Assembly (NCBI RefSeq): GCF_027853915.1
Contig: NZ_JAQGLA010000008.1
Location: 62,001-126,000, forward strand
Direction: 5' to 3'
From: Saccharopolyspora oryzae
Lineage (GTDB): Bacteria; Actinomycetota; Actinomycetes; Mycobacteriales; Pseudonocardiaceae
DNA: 64,000 nucleotides
The position numbers and the translations under genes were made by a program. How positions within the stretch are numbered: position 1 is the first letter of the stretch; each line of letters opens with the position of its first letter. This document shows, piece by piece, positions 1-9,253 of this stretch. The notes under the pieces are model-generated. The model ran no database searches and was not told where the DNA came from. It saw only the letters and a program-made list of their open reading frames with translations.

Positions 1-1216
1 CGACCTGAAGCCGGCCAACGTGCTGCTCGGCCCGGACGGTCCGCGCGTCATCGACTTCGGCATCTCGCGGGCGATGACCGGCAACGCGCTGACGGCGACC
101 GGGATGTTCCTCGGCACGCCCGGCTTCTTCTCCCCCGAGCAGACCCTGGGCGACGAGGTCGGCCCGCCCAGCGACGTCTTCTCGCTGGGCGCGGTGCTGG
201 TGTTCGCCGCGACCGGTCGCGGCCCGTTCGGCGAGGAGAGCACCGCGACCCTGCTGTACCGGGTCGCGCACACCGACCCGGACCTGTCCGACGTGCCGGA
301 CGGCCTGCGACCGCTGCTGGCCGCGTGCCTGGCCAAGGACCCGGCGGCCCGGCCGACCCCGAGCCAGATGCTGGACGAGATCGGCGAGTCCAGCCCGCAC
401 GGGGACCAGTGGCTCCCGCCGGTGATCACCGACGTGATCGCCCAGCACGCCACGCAGCTGCAGACGGCCAGCGCGCAGCACCCGGACACTCCCCCGCCGC
501 AGCCCACCGCGCAGCCCAAGTCCGCGACCCGCACCTACACCCAGGCCGGTCCCGCGCCTGCGCCGCAAGCCCCGGTCGCACCGGTTCCGGCCGCACCGCC
601 TGCGCCGGTCGCTCCGGCGCGGAACGCGGCCGAGCCGCAGCGGGGCAAGATCGTTCCGGCGCAGCCGCGGGCGACCTCCCACCAACCGCAGGTGCGCCGG
701 GACAACCCCGGCCCGACGTTCACCACCGCCGGACGCTTCCGCGCGCTGCTGTCGGCGCTGGTCGTCGTGCTGATCATGATCGCCGCGGACCGGCTGGCGG
801 GGCACGGCCTCGGTTCGAGCAACAAGCTCATGATCTTCCAGCTCGGCATGCTGCTGCTGGGCCTCAGCGCCGCCTGGTCGGTGGCCAGGGCGCTGCTGCC
901 CAGCCTGCGCCTGAAGGTCAACAGCGATGGACTGCTGATCTCCCGGCTGGGCATGCATCGGGAAATCCCGTGGAGCCAGGTCCAGCGGGTCGGCGTGGTG
1001 GGCAGCGGCAAGCGGGCCTCCGTCGCGGTGTGGTTCACCGACGGCGCGGCCCAGCGCTCCTCGCTCTGGCACCGCATGCGCCCGCACCACGGCGGAGCCC
1101 GCATCTTCCCCGTCGGCACCACTGGCGGCTGGATGACCCGCCGCCAGGAGATCCGCCGGCTTCGCACCGCCCTCCAGCAGTACGCGCCGGGACGCTACGA
1201 CACCCGGATGCTCTGA
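1..1216 (+). CDS. Serine/threonine protein kinase, C-terminal part (5' cut by window edge)
   Basis: The reading frame is open from base 2 and begins inside the catalytic loop (DLKPANVLL), followed by the DFG motif (DFGIS) and an activation loop with GTPGFFSPEQ. The N-lobe lies outside the window. After the kinase domain comes a Pro/Ala/Gln-rich linker (about residues 150-230 counted from the ATG at 20), then two hydrophobic segments, then a region (NSDGLLISRLGMHREIPWSQV) that looks like a bacterial PH-type domain. PASTA repeats, the usual sensor of PknB-type kinases, are absent. It is probably membrane-bound, with its C-terminal domain on the cytoplasmic side. It converges on the DUF4097 gene with only 4 bp between stops. 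The substrate cannot be told. Confidence 0.93.
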   Translation, partial: DLKPANVLLGPDGPRVIDFGISRAMTGNALTATGMFLGTPGFFSPEQTLGDEVGPPSDVFSLGAVLVFAATGRGPFGEESTATLLYRVAHTDPDLSDVPDGLRPLLAACLAKDPAARPTPSQMLDEIGESSPHGDQWLPPVITDVIAQHATQLQTASAQHPDTPPPQPTAQPKSATRTYTQAGPAPAPQAPVAPVPAAPPAPVAPARNAAEPQRGKIVPAQPRATSHQPQVRRDNPGPTFTTAGRFRALLSALVVVLIMIAADRLAGHGLGSSNKLMIFQLGMLLLGLSAAWSVARALLPSLRLKVNSDGLLISRLGMHREIPWSQVQRVGVVGSGKRASVAVWFTDGAAQRSSLWHRMRPHHGGARIFPVGTTGGWMTRRQEIRRLRTALQQYAPGRYDTRML

Positions 1217-1220
1217 GCAC

Positions 1221-2069
1221 TCAGGCCGCGCCCGACCTGCGGACGGCGATGTCGCCGAACGAGGTGCGGACGCGCAGCTCCACCTTCTCGTCGGGTGCGG
1301 CGGGACCGTCCGCGGCGGTCAGCGAGTTGTCCAGCCGCCCGAAGGAGGACCGCGCGTCGAGCCAGGCCGAAGTGCCCTCGCGGACGCCGACCTCCACGTC
1401 GCCCATCGCCGTCACCAGCGACGCGGTACCGCGGACGACCTCGCCGACGCGGATGTTCCCGTTGGCGTTCTTGACCTCCAGGGACGCCTCCGCGGCGTCG
1501 ACGGAGACGTGCCCGTTCGCCGCCACCACCCGGAGATCCCCGGCGATCCGCCCGACCCAGGTGGCGCCGTTGGAGTTCTTGATCGAAGCCGAGCCGCCGA
1601 CCTCGGTGAGCCGCACGCTGCCGCTGTGGGTGTTGATCTCGGCGCGACCGGCGACGTGCTCGACGACGACGTCGCCCGCCGCGGTGCTCAGGCTCAGCGC
1701 ATCGGTCCGGTCGAGCTGCAGGTCACCGGTGGCGGTCTTGAACCGGCACTCCCCGAGGTCCCCTTCGCTGCGGAAGCCCACGGCCGCCGATTCGGCGCGG
1801 ACCTGCGAACCGGCGGGCAGCTCGACGACCACGTCCACGGAGCCGACCTTGTTGAACGGCGCCCACCCCTTCGGCCCCTTGATCCGCAGGTTCCCGCGCG
1901 AGCAGGTGACCCGGACCTGCTCCGCGGTGGTGACGTCCAAGCTGGCGGAGCTGTCGGTGGGGCGCACTTCGACGACCGTGGTGGCCCGGTCGCTCGCGAT
2001 GATCCGGACGTCGCCGAGCGCGAGCTCGATGGCGGCCGAGATCGGTTCGGGCGTGTCGAATTCAGGCAT
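1221..2069 (-). CDS. DUF4097 family beta-strand repeat protein
   Basis: 282 residues without signal peptide or membrane segment. It is built of short alternating strands with recurring patterns such as GDVRI, GDLQL, GDVVVE, GNIRVGE, GDVEVG and GDIAVR, typical of the DUF4097 (toastrack-like beta-solenoid) family. The molecular role of the family is unknown; members are often found with regulators or membrane stress proteins. The ATG is preceded by a good Shine-Dalgarno (AGGAGGG). It lies 81 bp downstream of the ribbon-helix-helix gene on the same strand and is probably co-transcribed with it, with a hairpin in the gap. Confidence 0.85.
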   Translation of the reverse strand: MPEFDTPEPISAAIELALGDVRIIASDRATTVVEVRPTDSSASLDVTTAEQVRVTCSRGNLRIKGPKGWAPFNKVGSVDVVVELPAGSQVRAESAAVGFRSEGDLGECRFKTATGDLQLDRTDALSLSTAAGDVVVEHVAGRAEINTHSGSVRLTEVGGSASIKNSNGATWVGRIAGDLRVVAANGHVSVDAAEASLEVKNANGNIRVGEVVRGTASLVTAMGDVEVGVREGTSAWLDARSSFGRLDNSLTAADGPAAPDEKVELRVRTSFGDIAVRRSGAA

Positions 2070-2098
2070 GGCGGTGCCCTCCTGATGTGTTCGATGGG

Positions 2099-2119
2099 CA
2101 TCCCCGCTGGTCGGGGATG
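2099..2119 (-). promoter_or_regulatory. Hairpin between the RHH gene and the DUF4097 gene
   Basis: CATCCCCG and CGGGGATG form a perfect 8-bp stem with a 5-nt loop, about 30 bp upstream of the DUF4097 start. There is no T-run, so it is not a convincing terminator. It could be an mRNA processing or partial attenuation site within the operon. Confidence 0.35.
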
Positions 2120-2150
2120 TGCGGTGAGGTGAAGCTCCGGCGGTGGGCGG

Positions 2151-2657
2151 TTAGCGGACCCAGCCGGTGTAGCGCTGCGCACCGCGCGGGGCGCGGCGGG
2201 TGGGACGGCTGCTCGGTTCCAGCGCGGCGGTCGCGGCCCGGACGAGCCAGGCGTTGGCCGACAGGCCGTCGCGGTTGGCGGCCGCCTCGATCTGGACCTT
2301 GAGGTGCTCGGGCAGGCGGAGGTTGATCCGCGTCATCGCCCCCTCGTCGCCGTCCTGCGGAGCTTGCGGCGGCGCGGGTTCCGAACTCGCCTCGACGTGG
2401 GCGTCCTCGTCGGACGGCGGCAGGGTCACCACGAAATCGGGACTTCCGCCGCGGAGCCGCAGGTCGACCGAGCCCGGGGCGAGGTCCCGGGTGATCTCGT
2501 CGGCGGCCGCCGACAACGCGTCCAGCAGGGTGAGCCGGACGGCCGAGTCCATCGGCGCGGTGAGGCGCTCGGCGAGCGCGCGGGCGTCCTCCCCGCTCGC
2601 TTCGGCGGCGACCGCGAGCTGGTGGCGCAGGTTGTCGACGTACGTCGTGAGATCCAT
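2151..2657 (-). CDS. Ribbon-helix-helix (HicB/Arc-like) DNA-binding protein
   Basis: 168 residues from the ATG at 2657. The C-terminal part carries a ribbon-helix-helix motif: a strand (TRINLRLP), then EHLKVQIEAAANRDGLSANAWLVRA split over two helices, then a basic tail. The first 110 residues are helical and acidic and probably serve in oligomerisation or partner binding. Similar proteins are often labelled HicB-like antitoxins, but no HicA toxin lies beside it. Its neighbour is the DUF4097 gene, probably in one operon. The start was chosen because the 19-bp inverted repeat directly upstream fills a candidate promoter spacer. An in-frame longer version (to 2717) would translate through that operator. 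Confidence 0.85.
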   Translation of the reverse strand: MDLTTYVDNLRHQLAVAAEASGEDARALAERLTAPMDSAVRLTLLDALSAAADEITRDLAPGSVDLRLRGGSPDFVVTLPPSDEDAHVEASSEPAPPQAPQDGDEGAMTRINLRLPEHLKVQIEAAANRDGLSANAWLVRAATAALEPSSRPTRRAPRGAQRYTGWVR

Positions 2658-2663
2658 GGCATC

Positions 2664-2692
2664 ATCATGGCACCATCGTGGTGCCATCGCAA
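2664..2692 (-). promoter_or_regulatory. Candidate leaderless promoter with built-in operator for the RHH gene
   Basis: On the minus strand TTGCGA (2692-2687) and CATGAT (2669-2664) are 17 bp apart, and the ATG follows 6 nt after the second box. The spacer is almost exactly the inverted repeat TGGCACCA-CGA-TGGTGCCA (2686-2668). A repressor bound there would block the promoter. Autoregulation by the encoded RHH protein is inferred, not shown. Confidence 0.5.
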
Positions 2693-2770
2693 GAAGAAAT
2701 GTGCCCCGCCTAGACACAAGCAGACTTCAGCGTCGCGTCAACAGCGTCGTTTACCTGAGGAAATTAGACG

Positions 2771-3844
2771 TCAAGCACGTTGTGCCACGATTGGCACCGG
2801 AAGGACGCAAACTGGCACCGGAGTGGCGACGGGGTCACCGACCGGGGACAGCTCGCCGTCCAGCGAGATCGCGAACGCCTGGACGTCGTTGCTGTGCTGG
2901 CCCGCGGCGAACAGGACCCGGCCGTCCGGGGACAGCGCGATGTGGCGGGGCCCGGCCACCCCCGCCGGGCGGATGTCGAGCAGCCGGAACTGGCCGTCGC
3001 TGGCGTCGGCCTGGAACACCGCGATGCTGTCGTGCCCGCGGTTGGAGGCGAGCACGAACCGGCCGTCCGGGGTCACCACCACCTCGGCGGCCAGGCTCGG
3101 CTTGCCGTAGTCCGGCGGCAGCGCGCTGAGCGTCCGCCCCGGTTCCAGCGCACCGCTCGACGGGTCGTAGCCGAACTCGGTGACCGACGAGGCCAGCTCG
3201 TTGACCAGGTACGCGCGCTCCCCGTCCGGGTGGAACGCCAGGTGCCGCGGCCCGGCCCCGGCGCGCAGCGACACCTCGTGCTCGAGCCCCAGGTGCCCGC
3301 TGTCCACGTCGAACCCGTAGACGTAGACCGAATCGGTACCCAGGTCCACCGCGAGCACGTACCCACCGGCCGGATCGGACAGCACCTGGTGCGCGTGCGG
3401 CCCTTCCTGGCGCTTCGGGTTCGGGCCGCTGCCGCTGTGCTGGACGACGTGGCACGGTTCGCGCAGCACTCCCCCGGTGTCGATCGGGTGCACCACCAGG
3501 TTCCCGGACTGGTAGTTCGCGGTCAGCAGGTACTTGCCGGACGGGTGCACGCTCAGGTGGCACGGGTCGGCGCCGAGCGTCGGCTGCGAGTTGAGCTCCT
3601 GGAGCGCGCCGTCCTCGCGGACCTCGAACGACAGGACACGGCCGTCGCGCTGCTCGCTGACCGCGAACAACGTGGACCCGTCCGGAGACAGCGCCAGGAA
3701 CGACGGATCGTGGACCTCGGCGACGACCTCCGCGCACCGCAGCGAGCCGCTCCCGTCGGCGACGGCCAGCCGGATGCCGTCGGCCGACGACTCCGCGCCC
3801 GTGTAGGCGCCCAGGTACACGCGGTACTCACCCATCTCCGGCAT
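2771..3844 (-). CDS. Lactonase family protein (6-phosphogluconolactonase-like beta-propeller)
   Basis: 357 residues from ATG 3844, which has a GGAAGGTGGAG Shine-Dalgarno. The sequence is a seven-bladed propeller of the YbhE/Pgl type, with repeated blade motifs such as DPSFLALSPDG, DPCHLSVHPSGKYLL, GPRHLAFHPDG and GPRHIALSPDG. Family members hydrolyse 6-phosphogluconolactone (pentose phosphate pathway) or related lactones; the exact substrate here is not certain. No signal peptide is visible, so it is cytoplasmic. It is divergent from rocD. A 45-residue in-frame upstream extension has no ribosome site and was not used. Confidence 0.85.
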   Translation of the reverse strand: MPEMGEYRVYLGAYTGAESSADGIRLAVADGSGSLRCAEVVAEVHDPSFLALSPDGSTLFAVSEQRDGRVLSFEVREDGALQELNSQPTLGADPCHLSVHPSGKYLLTANYQSGNLVVHPIDTGGVLREPCHVVQHSGSGPNPKRQEGPHAHQVLSDPAGGYVLAVDLGTDSVYVYGFDVDSGHLGLEHEVSLRAGAGPRHLAFHPDGERAYLVNELASSVTEFGYDPSSGALEPGRTLSALPPDYGKPSLAAEVVVTPDGRFVLASNRGHDSIAVFQADASDGQFRLLDIRPAGVAGPRHIALSPDGRVLFAAGQHSNDVQAFAISLDGELSPVGDPVATPVPVCVLPVPIVAQRA

Positions 3845-4023
3845 CGGCGCTCCACCTTCCGCAGCTGCGAACGACCCGCTCCCCACATGATGGCGCGCGG
3901 TCGCGGAGTTCCCCCGATGGGACAACGAACGGACGACACCGGCTCGAACCACGCAACGAAGCGTCGCCGCAAGCAACACCTCGCGGCTGAAATCTCCACA
4001 GCCCGCGACATAACCTTGTGTCC

Positions 4024-5256
<1,233 letters not shown>

Positions 5257-5260
5257 GCCC

Positions 5261-5310
5261 GCCCCGTGAGCACTTTGCGGGGCTATAGCACCGGAAAGTG
5301 CTCACGGGGC
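5261..5310. terminator. Bidirectional stem-loop, GTGAGC-family element 1
   Basis: A perfect 16-bp stem (left arm GCCCCGTGAGCACTTT) with an 18-nt loop containing GGGCTATAGCACC. It sits between the convergent stops of rocD and zapE. A related element with the loop in inverted orientation lies at 29940-29983. Confidence 0.75.
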
Positions 5311-5311
5311 G

Positions 5312-6334
5312 TCAGGACGTGGCGAGGTCCCGGGAGAGGGCCGTCAGGCGGCTGATCGCGCGGAGGTACTTCTTGCGGTAACCGCCGTGCAGCATCTCCT
5401 CGGTGAACAGCGTCGAGAGCGATTCACCCGAGACCCGCACCGGGATCGAACGGTCGTAGAGGCGGTCGGCGAGGGCGACCAGGCGCAGGGCCACGTCCTG
5501 GTCGGGGGCCGCGTGCACCCCGCTGAGGTGGACCGCGGTCACGTCGTCGACCAGCCGGCCGTACTTCGAGGCGTGCACGCCGGCGAGGAAGTCGCACAGC
5601 TCGTCGAAGTCGTCCAGCGTCGAGCCGTCGGTCGCCTCCGCGAGCCGGTGCAGCTCGTCGTCGCTCATCGGCGGCGGCGCGTCCGGCAGCCCGCGGTGCC
5701 GGTAGTCCGGGCCGTCCACCCGCACGACGCCGAAGCGGGCCGACATCGCGTGGATCTCGCGGAGGAAGTCCGCCGCCGCGAACCGGCCCTCGCCGAGCTT
5801 GTCCGGCAGCGTGTTGGAGGTGGCCGCGACGTGCACACCGGCGTCGGTGAGCTTCGCGATCAGCTGGGTGACGAGCATCGTGTCGCCGGGGTCGTCCAGC
5901 TCGAACTCGTCGATGGCCAGCAGCTTGTGCTCGGAGAGCCGCCGGACGGTCTCGGCGAAGCCGAGCGCGCCGACCAGGCTGGTCACCTCGACGAACGTGC
6001 CGAAGGACTTGCGCCCCTCGGTGGCGTGCCACAGCGAGGCCAGCAGGTGGGTCTTGCCGACGCCGAACCCGCCGTCGAGGTAGAGGCCGCGCTTGCCGCT
6101 GTCGGGCTTCTTGCGGCCGAACACCCCGCGCAGCCACGACCCGCCGCCGTCGGAGTTGATCCGCTCGGCGAAGGCCGCGCACTCCCGGACGGCTTCGGAC
6201 TGGCTGGGCTCGTCGGGGTTGGGCAGGTAGGTGTCGAAGCGCACCGCGTCGAACATGGGTGGCGGGGTCATCGCCTGGACCAGCTCGTCCGGGGTGAGGT
6301 CAGGACGGCGGTCCACCAGACGCGGGAAACTCAT
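5312..6334 (-). CDS. zapE: Cell division protein ZapE (AFG1-like ATPase)
   Basis: 340 residues, usual length for the family. The Walker A motif is GGFGVGKTH (about residues 88-96), Walker B is in LLAIDEFELDDPGDT, and a sensor-like TSN follows. ZapE is a cytoplasmic P-loop ATPase that associates with FtsZ in proteobacteria. Its actinobacterial function is less well defined. It stands alone on the minus strand between rocD and the divergent reductase gene. Confidence 0.9.
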   Translation of the reverse strand: MSFPRLVDRRPDLTPDELVQAMTPPPMFDAVRFDTYLPNPDEPSQSEAVRECAAFAERINSDGGGSWLRGVFGRKKPDSGKRGLYLDGGFGVGKTHLLASLWHATEGRKSFGTFVEVTSLVGALGFAETVRRLSEHKLLAIDEFELDDPGDTMLVTQLIAKLTDAGVHVAATSNTLPDKLGEGRFAAADFLREIHAMSARFGVVRVDGPDYRHRGLPDAPPPMSDDELHRLAEATDGSTLDDFDELCDFLAGVHASKYGRLVDDVTAVHLSGVHAAPDQDVALRLVALADRLYDRSIPVRVSGESLSTLFTEEMLHGGYRKKYLRAISRLTALSRDLATS

Positions 6335-6428
6335 ACGCCGACTCTATAACCGGACATCGGCCCGCCCGGCCGTGCGGGCACGTGCTCCTGCTCACCCACG
6401 ACCCCGGCGATCGTGGTGGGATTGGCAC

Positions 6429-7181
6429 GTGGTGGACGAACTCTGGCCGTTGGACGGCGCGCAGCAGGTGGACGACGATCTGGAACGGTTCTACGCCTAT
6501 CCCGAGCAGCTGGAACGGCCCTGGGTGCGGGTCAACTTCGTCTCCAGCCTCGACGGCGCGGCCACCGTGCAGGGCCGTTCGCGCGGCTTGTCCTCGCCGG
6601 TGGACCAGCGGGTGCTGCGCCTGATCCGGGAGCTCTCCGACGTGGTGCTGGTCGGCGTCGGCACCGCGATGACCGAGCGCTACCGCGGCATCAAGCGCAC
6701 CGAGGTCAGCACCGAGCGGCGCGCGCAGCTCGGCCTGTCGGAGATCCCGCCGATCGCACTGGTCACCAAGCACGCATCGCTGCCCCCGGAGTCGCCGCTG
6801 CTGACCGACACCCTGGTGCCGCCCATCGTGCTCACCACCGAGGCCGCCCCCGCCCAGCGCCGGGCCGAGCTCGCCGACGCGGGAGCCGACGTGGTCGTCA
6901 CCGGGGACGAGGACGTGGATCTGCGGGCGGCGCTGGCCGCGCTGGACGAGCGCGGGCTGCGCCGCATCGGCTGCGAAGGCGGACCGACGCTGTTCGGCTC
7001 GCTGATCGACCAGGACCTCGTCGACGAGCTGTGCCTGACCCTGTCACCGATGCTGACCAGCGGCGACGCCGGCCGGATCGCCGCGGGCACCGGCCTCGGA
7101 TCGGCCCACCGGATGCGGCTGGAGTCCGTTCTGCACGCGGAATCGCTGCTGTTCACCCGTTACGCGAGAATGCGCGAGTGA
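6429..7181 (+). CDS. RibD C-terminal-type pyrimidine/dihydrofolate reductase family protein
   Basis: 250 residues from GTG 6429, behind GGTGGGA; GTG 6432 is equally possible. The fold is that of the reductase half of RibD: PWVRVNFVSSLDGAA at the substrate/NADPH entry, VLVGVGTAMTERY, and GCEGGPTLFG near the C-terminus. Stand-alone members are usually annotated pyrimidine reductase; true riboflavin biosynthesis is uncertain because no deaminase domain is present. Its stop overlaps the start of the sigma-factor gene (GTGA), so it heads the following operon. Confidence 0.85.
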   Translation: MVDELWPLDGAQQVDDDLERFYAYPEQLERPWVRVNFVSSLDGAATVQGRSRGLSSPVDQRVLRLIRELSDVVLVGVGTAMTERYRGIKRTEVSTERRAQLGLSEIPPIALVTKHASLPPESPLLTDTLVPPIVLTTEAAPAQRRAELADAGADVVVTGDEDVDLRAALAALDERGLRRIGCEGGPTLFGSLIDQDLVDELCLTLSPMLTSGDAGRIAAGTGLGSAHRMRLESVLHAESLLFTRYARMRE

Positions 7182-7735
7182 CTGTTGGGGCCAGCACCGA
7201 CCAGGCGCTCGTGGCCGCCGCGCAACGCGGCGACGCGACCGCCTTCGACGAGCTGGTCCGCAGGCACACCGCCACCATGTACCGGATCGCCCACCGGATC
7301 CTCAGCGATTCCGCGGAGGCCGAGGACGCGGTGCAGGAGGCGTGGGTGTCGGCTTGGCGGGGTCTGGCCCGGTTCCGCGGCGATTCGGCCCCGACCACCT
7401 GGCTGTACCGGGTGGTCACCAACTCGGCCTTGGCCCAGGTCCGCCGCCGCAAGCCCACGGTGCCGCTGGAGCCGACGGCGGAGGTGCTCTCCGGCCGGGA
7501 CGCGGTCGATCCGGAGGGTCACGCGGTCCGCAGCGAGGAGGCTGCGCTCGTGCACCGGGCCATCAACGCGCTCGAACCGTCGCAACGTGTTCCCCTCGTG
7601 TTGCGGGAGCTGGAGGGCTTGAGCTACGAGGAGATCGCAGAGGTGCTCGAAGTGCCGGTACCAGCGTTGCGTTCCCGGCTGCACCGGGCGCGCACGACGC
7701 TGCTGGCCAGGTTGCGGGAGATGCGCGATGGCTGA
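7178..7735 (+). CDS. ECF-type RNA polymerase sigma factor
   Basis: 185 residues from the GTG overlapping the previous stop. Region 2 is visible as FDELVRRHTATMYRIAHRIL, DAVQEAWVSAWRGL and TTWLYRVVTNSAL. Region 4 is LSYEEIAEVLEVPVPALRSRLHRAR, the -35-binding helix-turn-helix. No sigma 1.1 or region 3 is present, as expected for the extracytoplasmic-function class. The next gene overlaps by 8 bp and starts with a zinc-finger anti-sigma motif, so the pair is probably a sigma/anti-sigma unit controlling the Asp23 genes that follow. Confidence 0.93.
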   Translation: MTVGASTDQALVAAAQRGDATAFDELVRRHTATMYRIAHRILSDSAEAEDAVQEAWVSAWRGLARFRGDSAPTTWLYRVVTNSALAQVRRRKPTVPLEPTAEVLSGRDAVDPEGHAVRSEEAALVHRAINALEPSQRVPLVLRELEGLSYEEIAEVLEVPVPALRSRLHRARTTLLARLREMRDG

Positions 7736-8279
7736 TCACTCCGCGCCGCTGCCCTGCGGCCGCACCGATGCCGAGCTGCTCGACGTGCTGACCGGCAGCG
7801 CCCCGCCCGAGCTCGCCGCGCACGCCCGGACCTGCCCGCACTGCCAGGCCGAACTGGCCGAGCTGGAGTCCGTCTGGGCACCCGTGCAGCGCACCGCGCG
7901 GATCCCGGTCGACCCGCCGCACGGTCTGGTGGAACGCGCCCTCGTGACGGTCCGCGGAGTTCGCGGCGGACTCGGCGCGGCGCCGGTCGAGCTCACCCAG
8001 GAAGGCGGCGTGCTGCAGATCCACCCGCGGGCGGTGGTGCTGCTGACCCGGCAGCTGTGCGCGGAGATCCTCGCCCGGCACCCGGGCATGCACCTGCGCG
8101 GGTGCGTCGGCGACGCCGACGAGGTCCAGGTGGACTTGGCGGTGCGCTACCTGCTGCCCGCGACGCTGACCGAGCAGATCCAGCAGGAGCTGAGCTCCGC
8201 GCTGCGGCGCGTCCTGGGCGCGGGAGCACCGGCGGTGTGGGTGCGCATCGCCGACGTCGAACCGCCGAGGACGACATGA
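7728..8279 (+). CDS. Anti-sigma zinc finger fused to an Asp23/Gls24-like domain
   Basis: 183 residues. The N-terminus has the zf-HC2 pattern His32-x3-Cys36-x2-Cys39 (HARTCPHC), the module with which ZAS-type anti-sigma factors hold ECF sigma factors. Residues about 85-180 resemble the Asp23 (alkaline shock) domain: LQIHPRAVVLLTRQLC and VQVDLAVRYLLPATLTEQIQQEL. There is no membrane segment. The ATG overlaps the end of the sigma gene by 8 bp, suggesting translational coupling. Envelope signals could reach the sigma factor through the Asp23 half; this is inference. Confidence 0.8.
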   Translation: MADHSAPLPCGRTDAELLDVLTGSAPPELAAHARTCPHCQAELAELESVWAPVQRTARIPVDPPHGLVERALVTVRGVRGGLGAAPVELTQEGGVLQIHPRAVVLLTRQLCAEILARHPGMHLRGCVGDADEVQVDLAVRYLLPATLTEQIQQELSSALRRVLGAGAPAVWVRIADVEPPRTT

Positions 8280-8392
8280 GATTGGCGATGCGGCGCCCGG
8301 CCGAGCAAGATCAGATCGGGTGCGCGCATCCGATTCAGAGCAGATCACGCCGGGCCGCGGCTTCGGCGCAACCGGGAAGGAGCGGTATTTCC

Positions 8393-8911
8393 ATGGCACA
8401 GGACAGCGGAGGCACCCAGAAGGCGCAGTCCTCTTCGGACGAGCGCAGCAACGAGAGCCGGCGGATCCCAGAGACCCGCACCAGTGCGGCACCGGCCCGG
8501 CCGGCCGACGAGACCTCCCAGGGCAAGACCACCATCGCGGCCTCGGTGGTGCAGAAGATCGCCGGGATAGCGGCCCGCGAGATCTCCGGGGTGTACGCGA
8601 TGGGCGGCGGGGTCTCCCGCGCCTTCGGCGCCATCCGGGAGCGGATCCCCGGCGGCAGCGGCACTTCCTCCACCTCCGGCGTGCAGGTCGAGGTCGGCGA
8701 GAAGCAGGCCGCGGTCGACCTGGACATCGTGGTCGAGTACGGGGCGTCCATCGTGGACCTCGCGCGCGCGGTGCGGCGCAACGTGATCACCGCGGTCGAG
8801 CGGATGACCGGGCTGGAGGTCATCGAGGTCAACATCGCGGTCAACGACATCCACCTGCCCAGCGAGGACGGCGAAGAACCCGCCCAGCCCACCACTTCCC
8901 GCGTCGAATGA
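8393..8911 (+). CDS. Asp23/Gls24 family envelope stress protein
   Basis: 172 residues from ATG 8393, preceded by GGGAAGGAG. A low-complexity polar N-terminus (about 45 residues) is followed by a full Asp23 domain: TTIAASVVQKIAGIAAREISGVYAMG, AAVDLDIVVEYG, and VTGLEVIEVNI-type strands near the end. In Staphylococcus, Asp23 is a cytoplasmic protein tethered at the membrane by AmaP and protects the envelope. An AmaP homologue is encoded 2 kb downstream. Confidence 0.9.
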   Translation: MAQDSGGTQKAQSSSDERSNESRRIPETRTSAAPARPADETSQGKTTIAASVVQKIAGIAAREISGVYAMGGGVSRAFGAIRERIPGGSGTSSTSGVQVEVGEKQAAVDLDIVVEYGASIVDLARAVRRNVITAVERMTGLEVIEVNIAVNDIHLPSEDGEEPAQPTTSRVE

Positions 8912-8953
8912 TCGAGTAGCCGACCACCCGATCCCCAGGAGGACGTCCACCGA

Positions 8954-9253
8954 ATGCCGGAGCAGGTTTCCGCCAGCGAGCTGGCCGACCGGGTGCTGGC
9001 CCACCCCTCGGTGGTGCGGCTGCACGGCGGCCGGTACGGCGAGATCGCCACCTACCAGCCCGGGCAGCGGATCGCCGGGGTCCGGGTGGGCGACGACGCG
9101 GTCGAGATCGCGGTGGTGCTGCGGTTGGACCGGCCGCTGCCGGAGGTGGTCGCGGAGCTGCGCGGCGAGCTGACCGCGGCCGCCGGCGGGGTTCCGGTGG
9201 ACATCACGGTGGCCGACGTGCTCGGCCCCGGCGATCCGCCGGAGGGCGCATGA
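8954..9253 (+). CDS. Small Asp23-like protein
   Basis: 99 residues, a shortened Asp23-type domain (SASELADRVLAHPSVVRLHGG, VEIAVVLRLDRPLPEVVAELR, VDITVADV) without the N-terminal polar extension of its neighbour. Shine-Dalgarno AGGAGGA. Its stop overlaps the next start (ATGA), so translation is coupled. Confidence 0.75.
   Translation: MPEQVSASELADRVLAHPSVVRLHGGRYGEIATYQPGQRIAGVRVGDDAVEIAVVLRLDRPLPEVVAELRGELTAAAGGVPVDITVADVLGPGDPPEGA

Noticed and set aside
2151-2657. HicA/HicB toxin-antitoxin pair
   Set aside because: The RHH protein resembles HicB-like antitoxins, but no HicA-like toxin is next to it; the partner is a DUF4097 protein.
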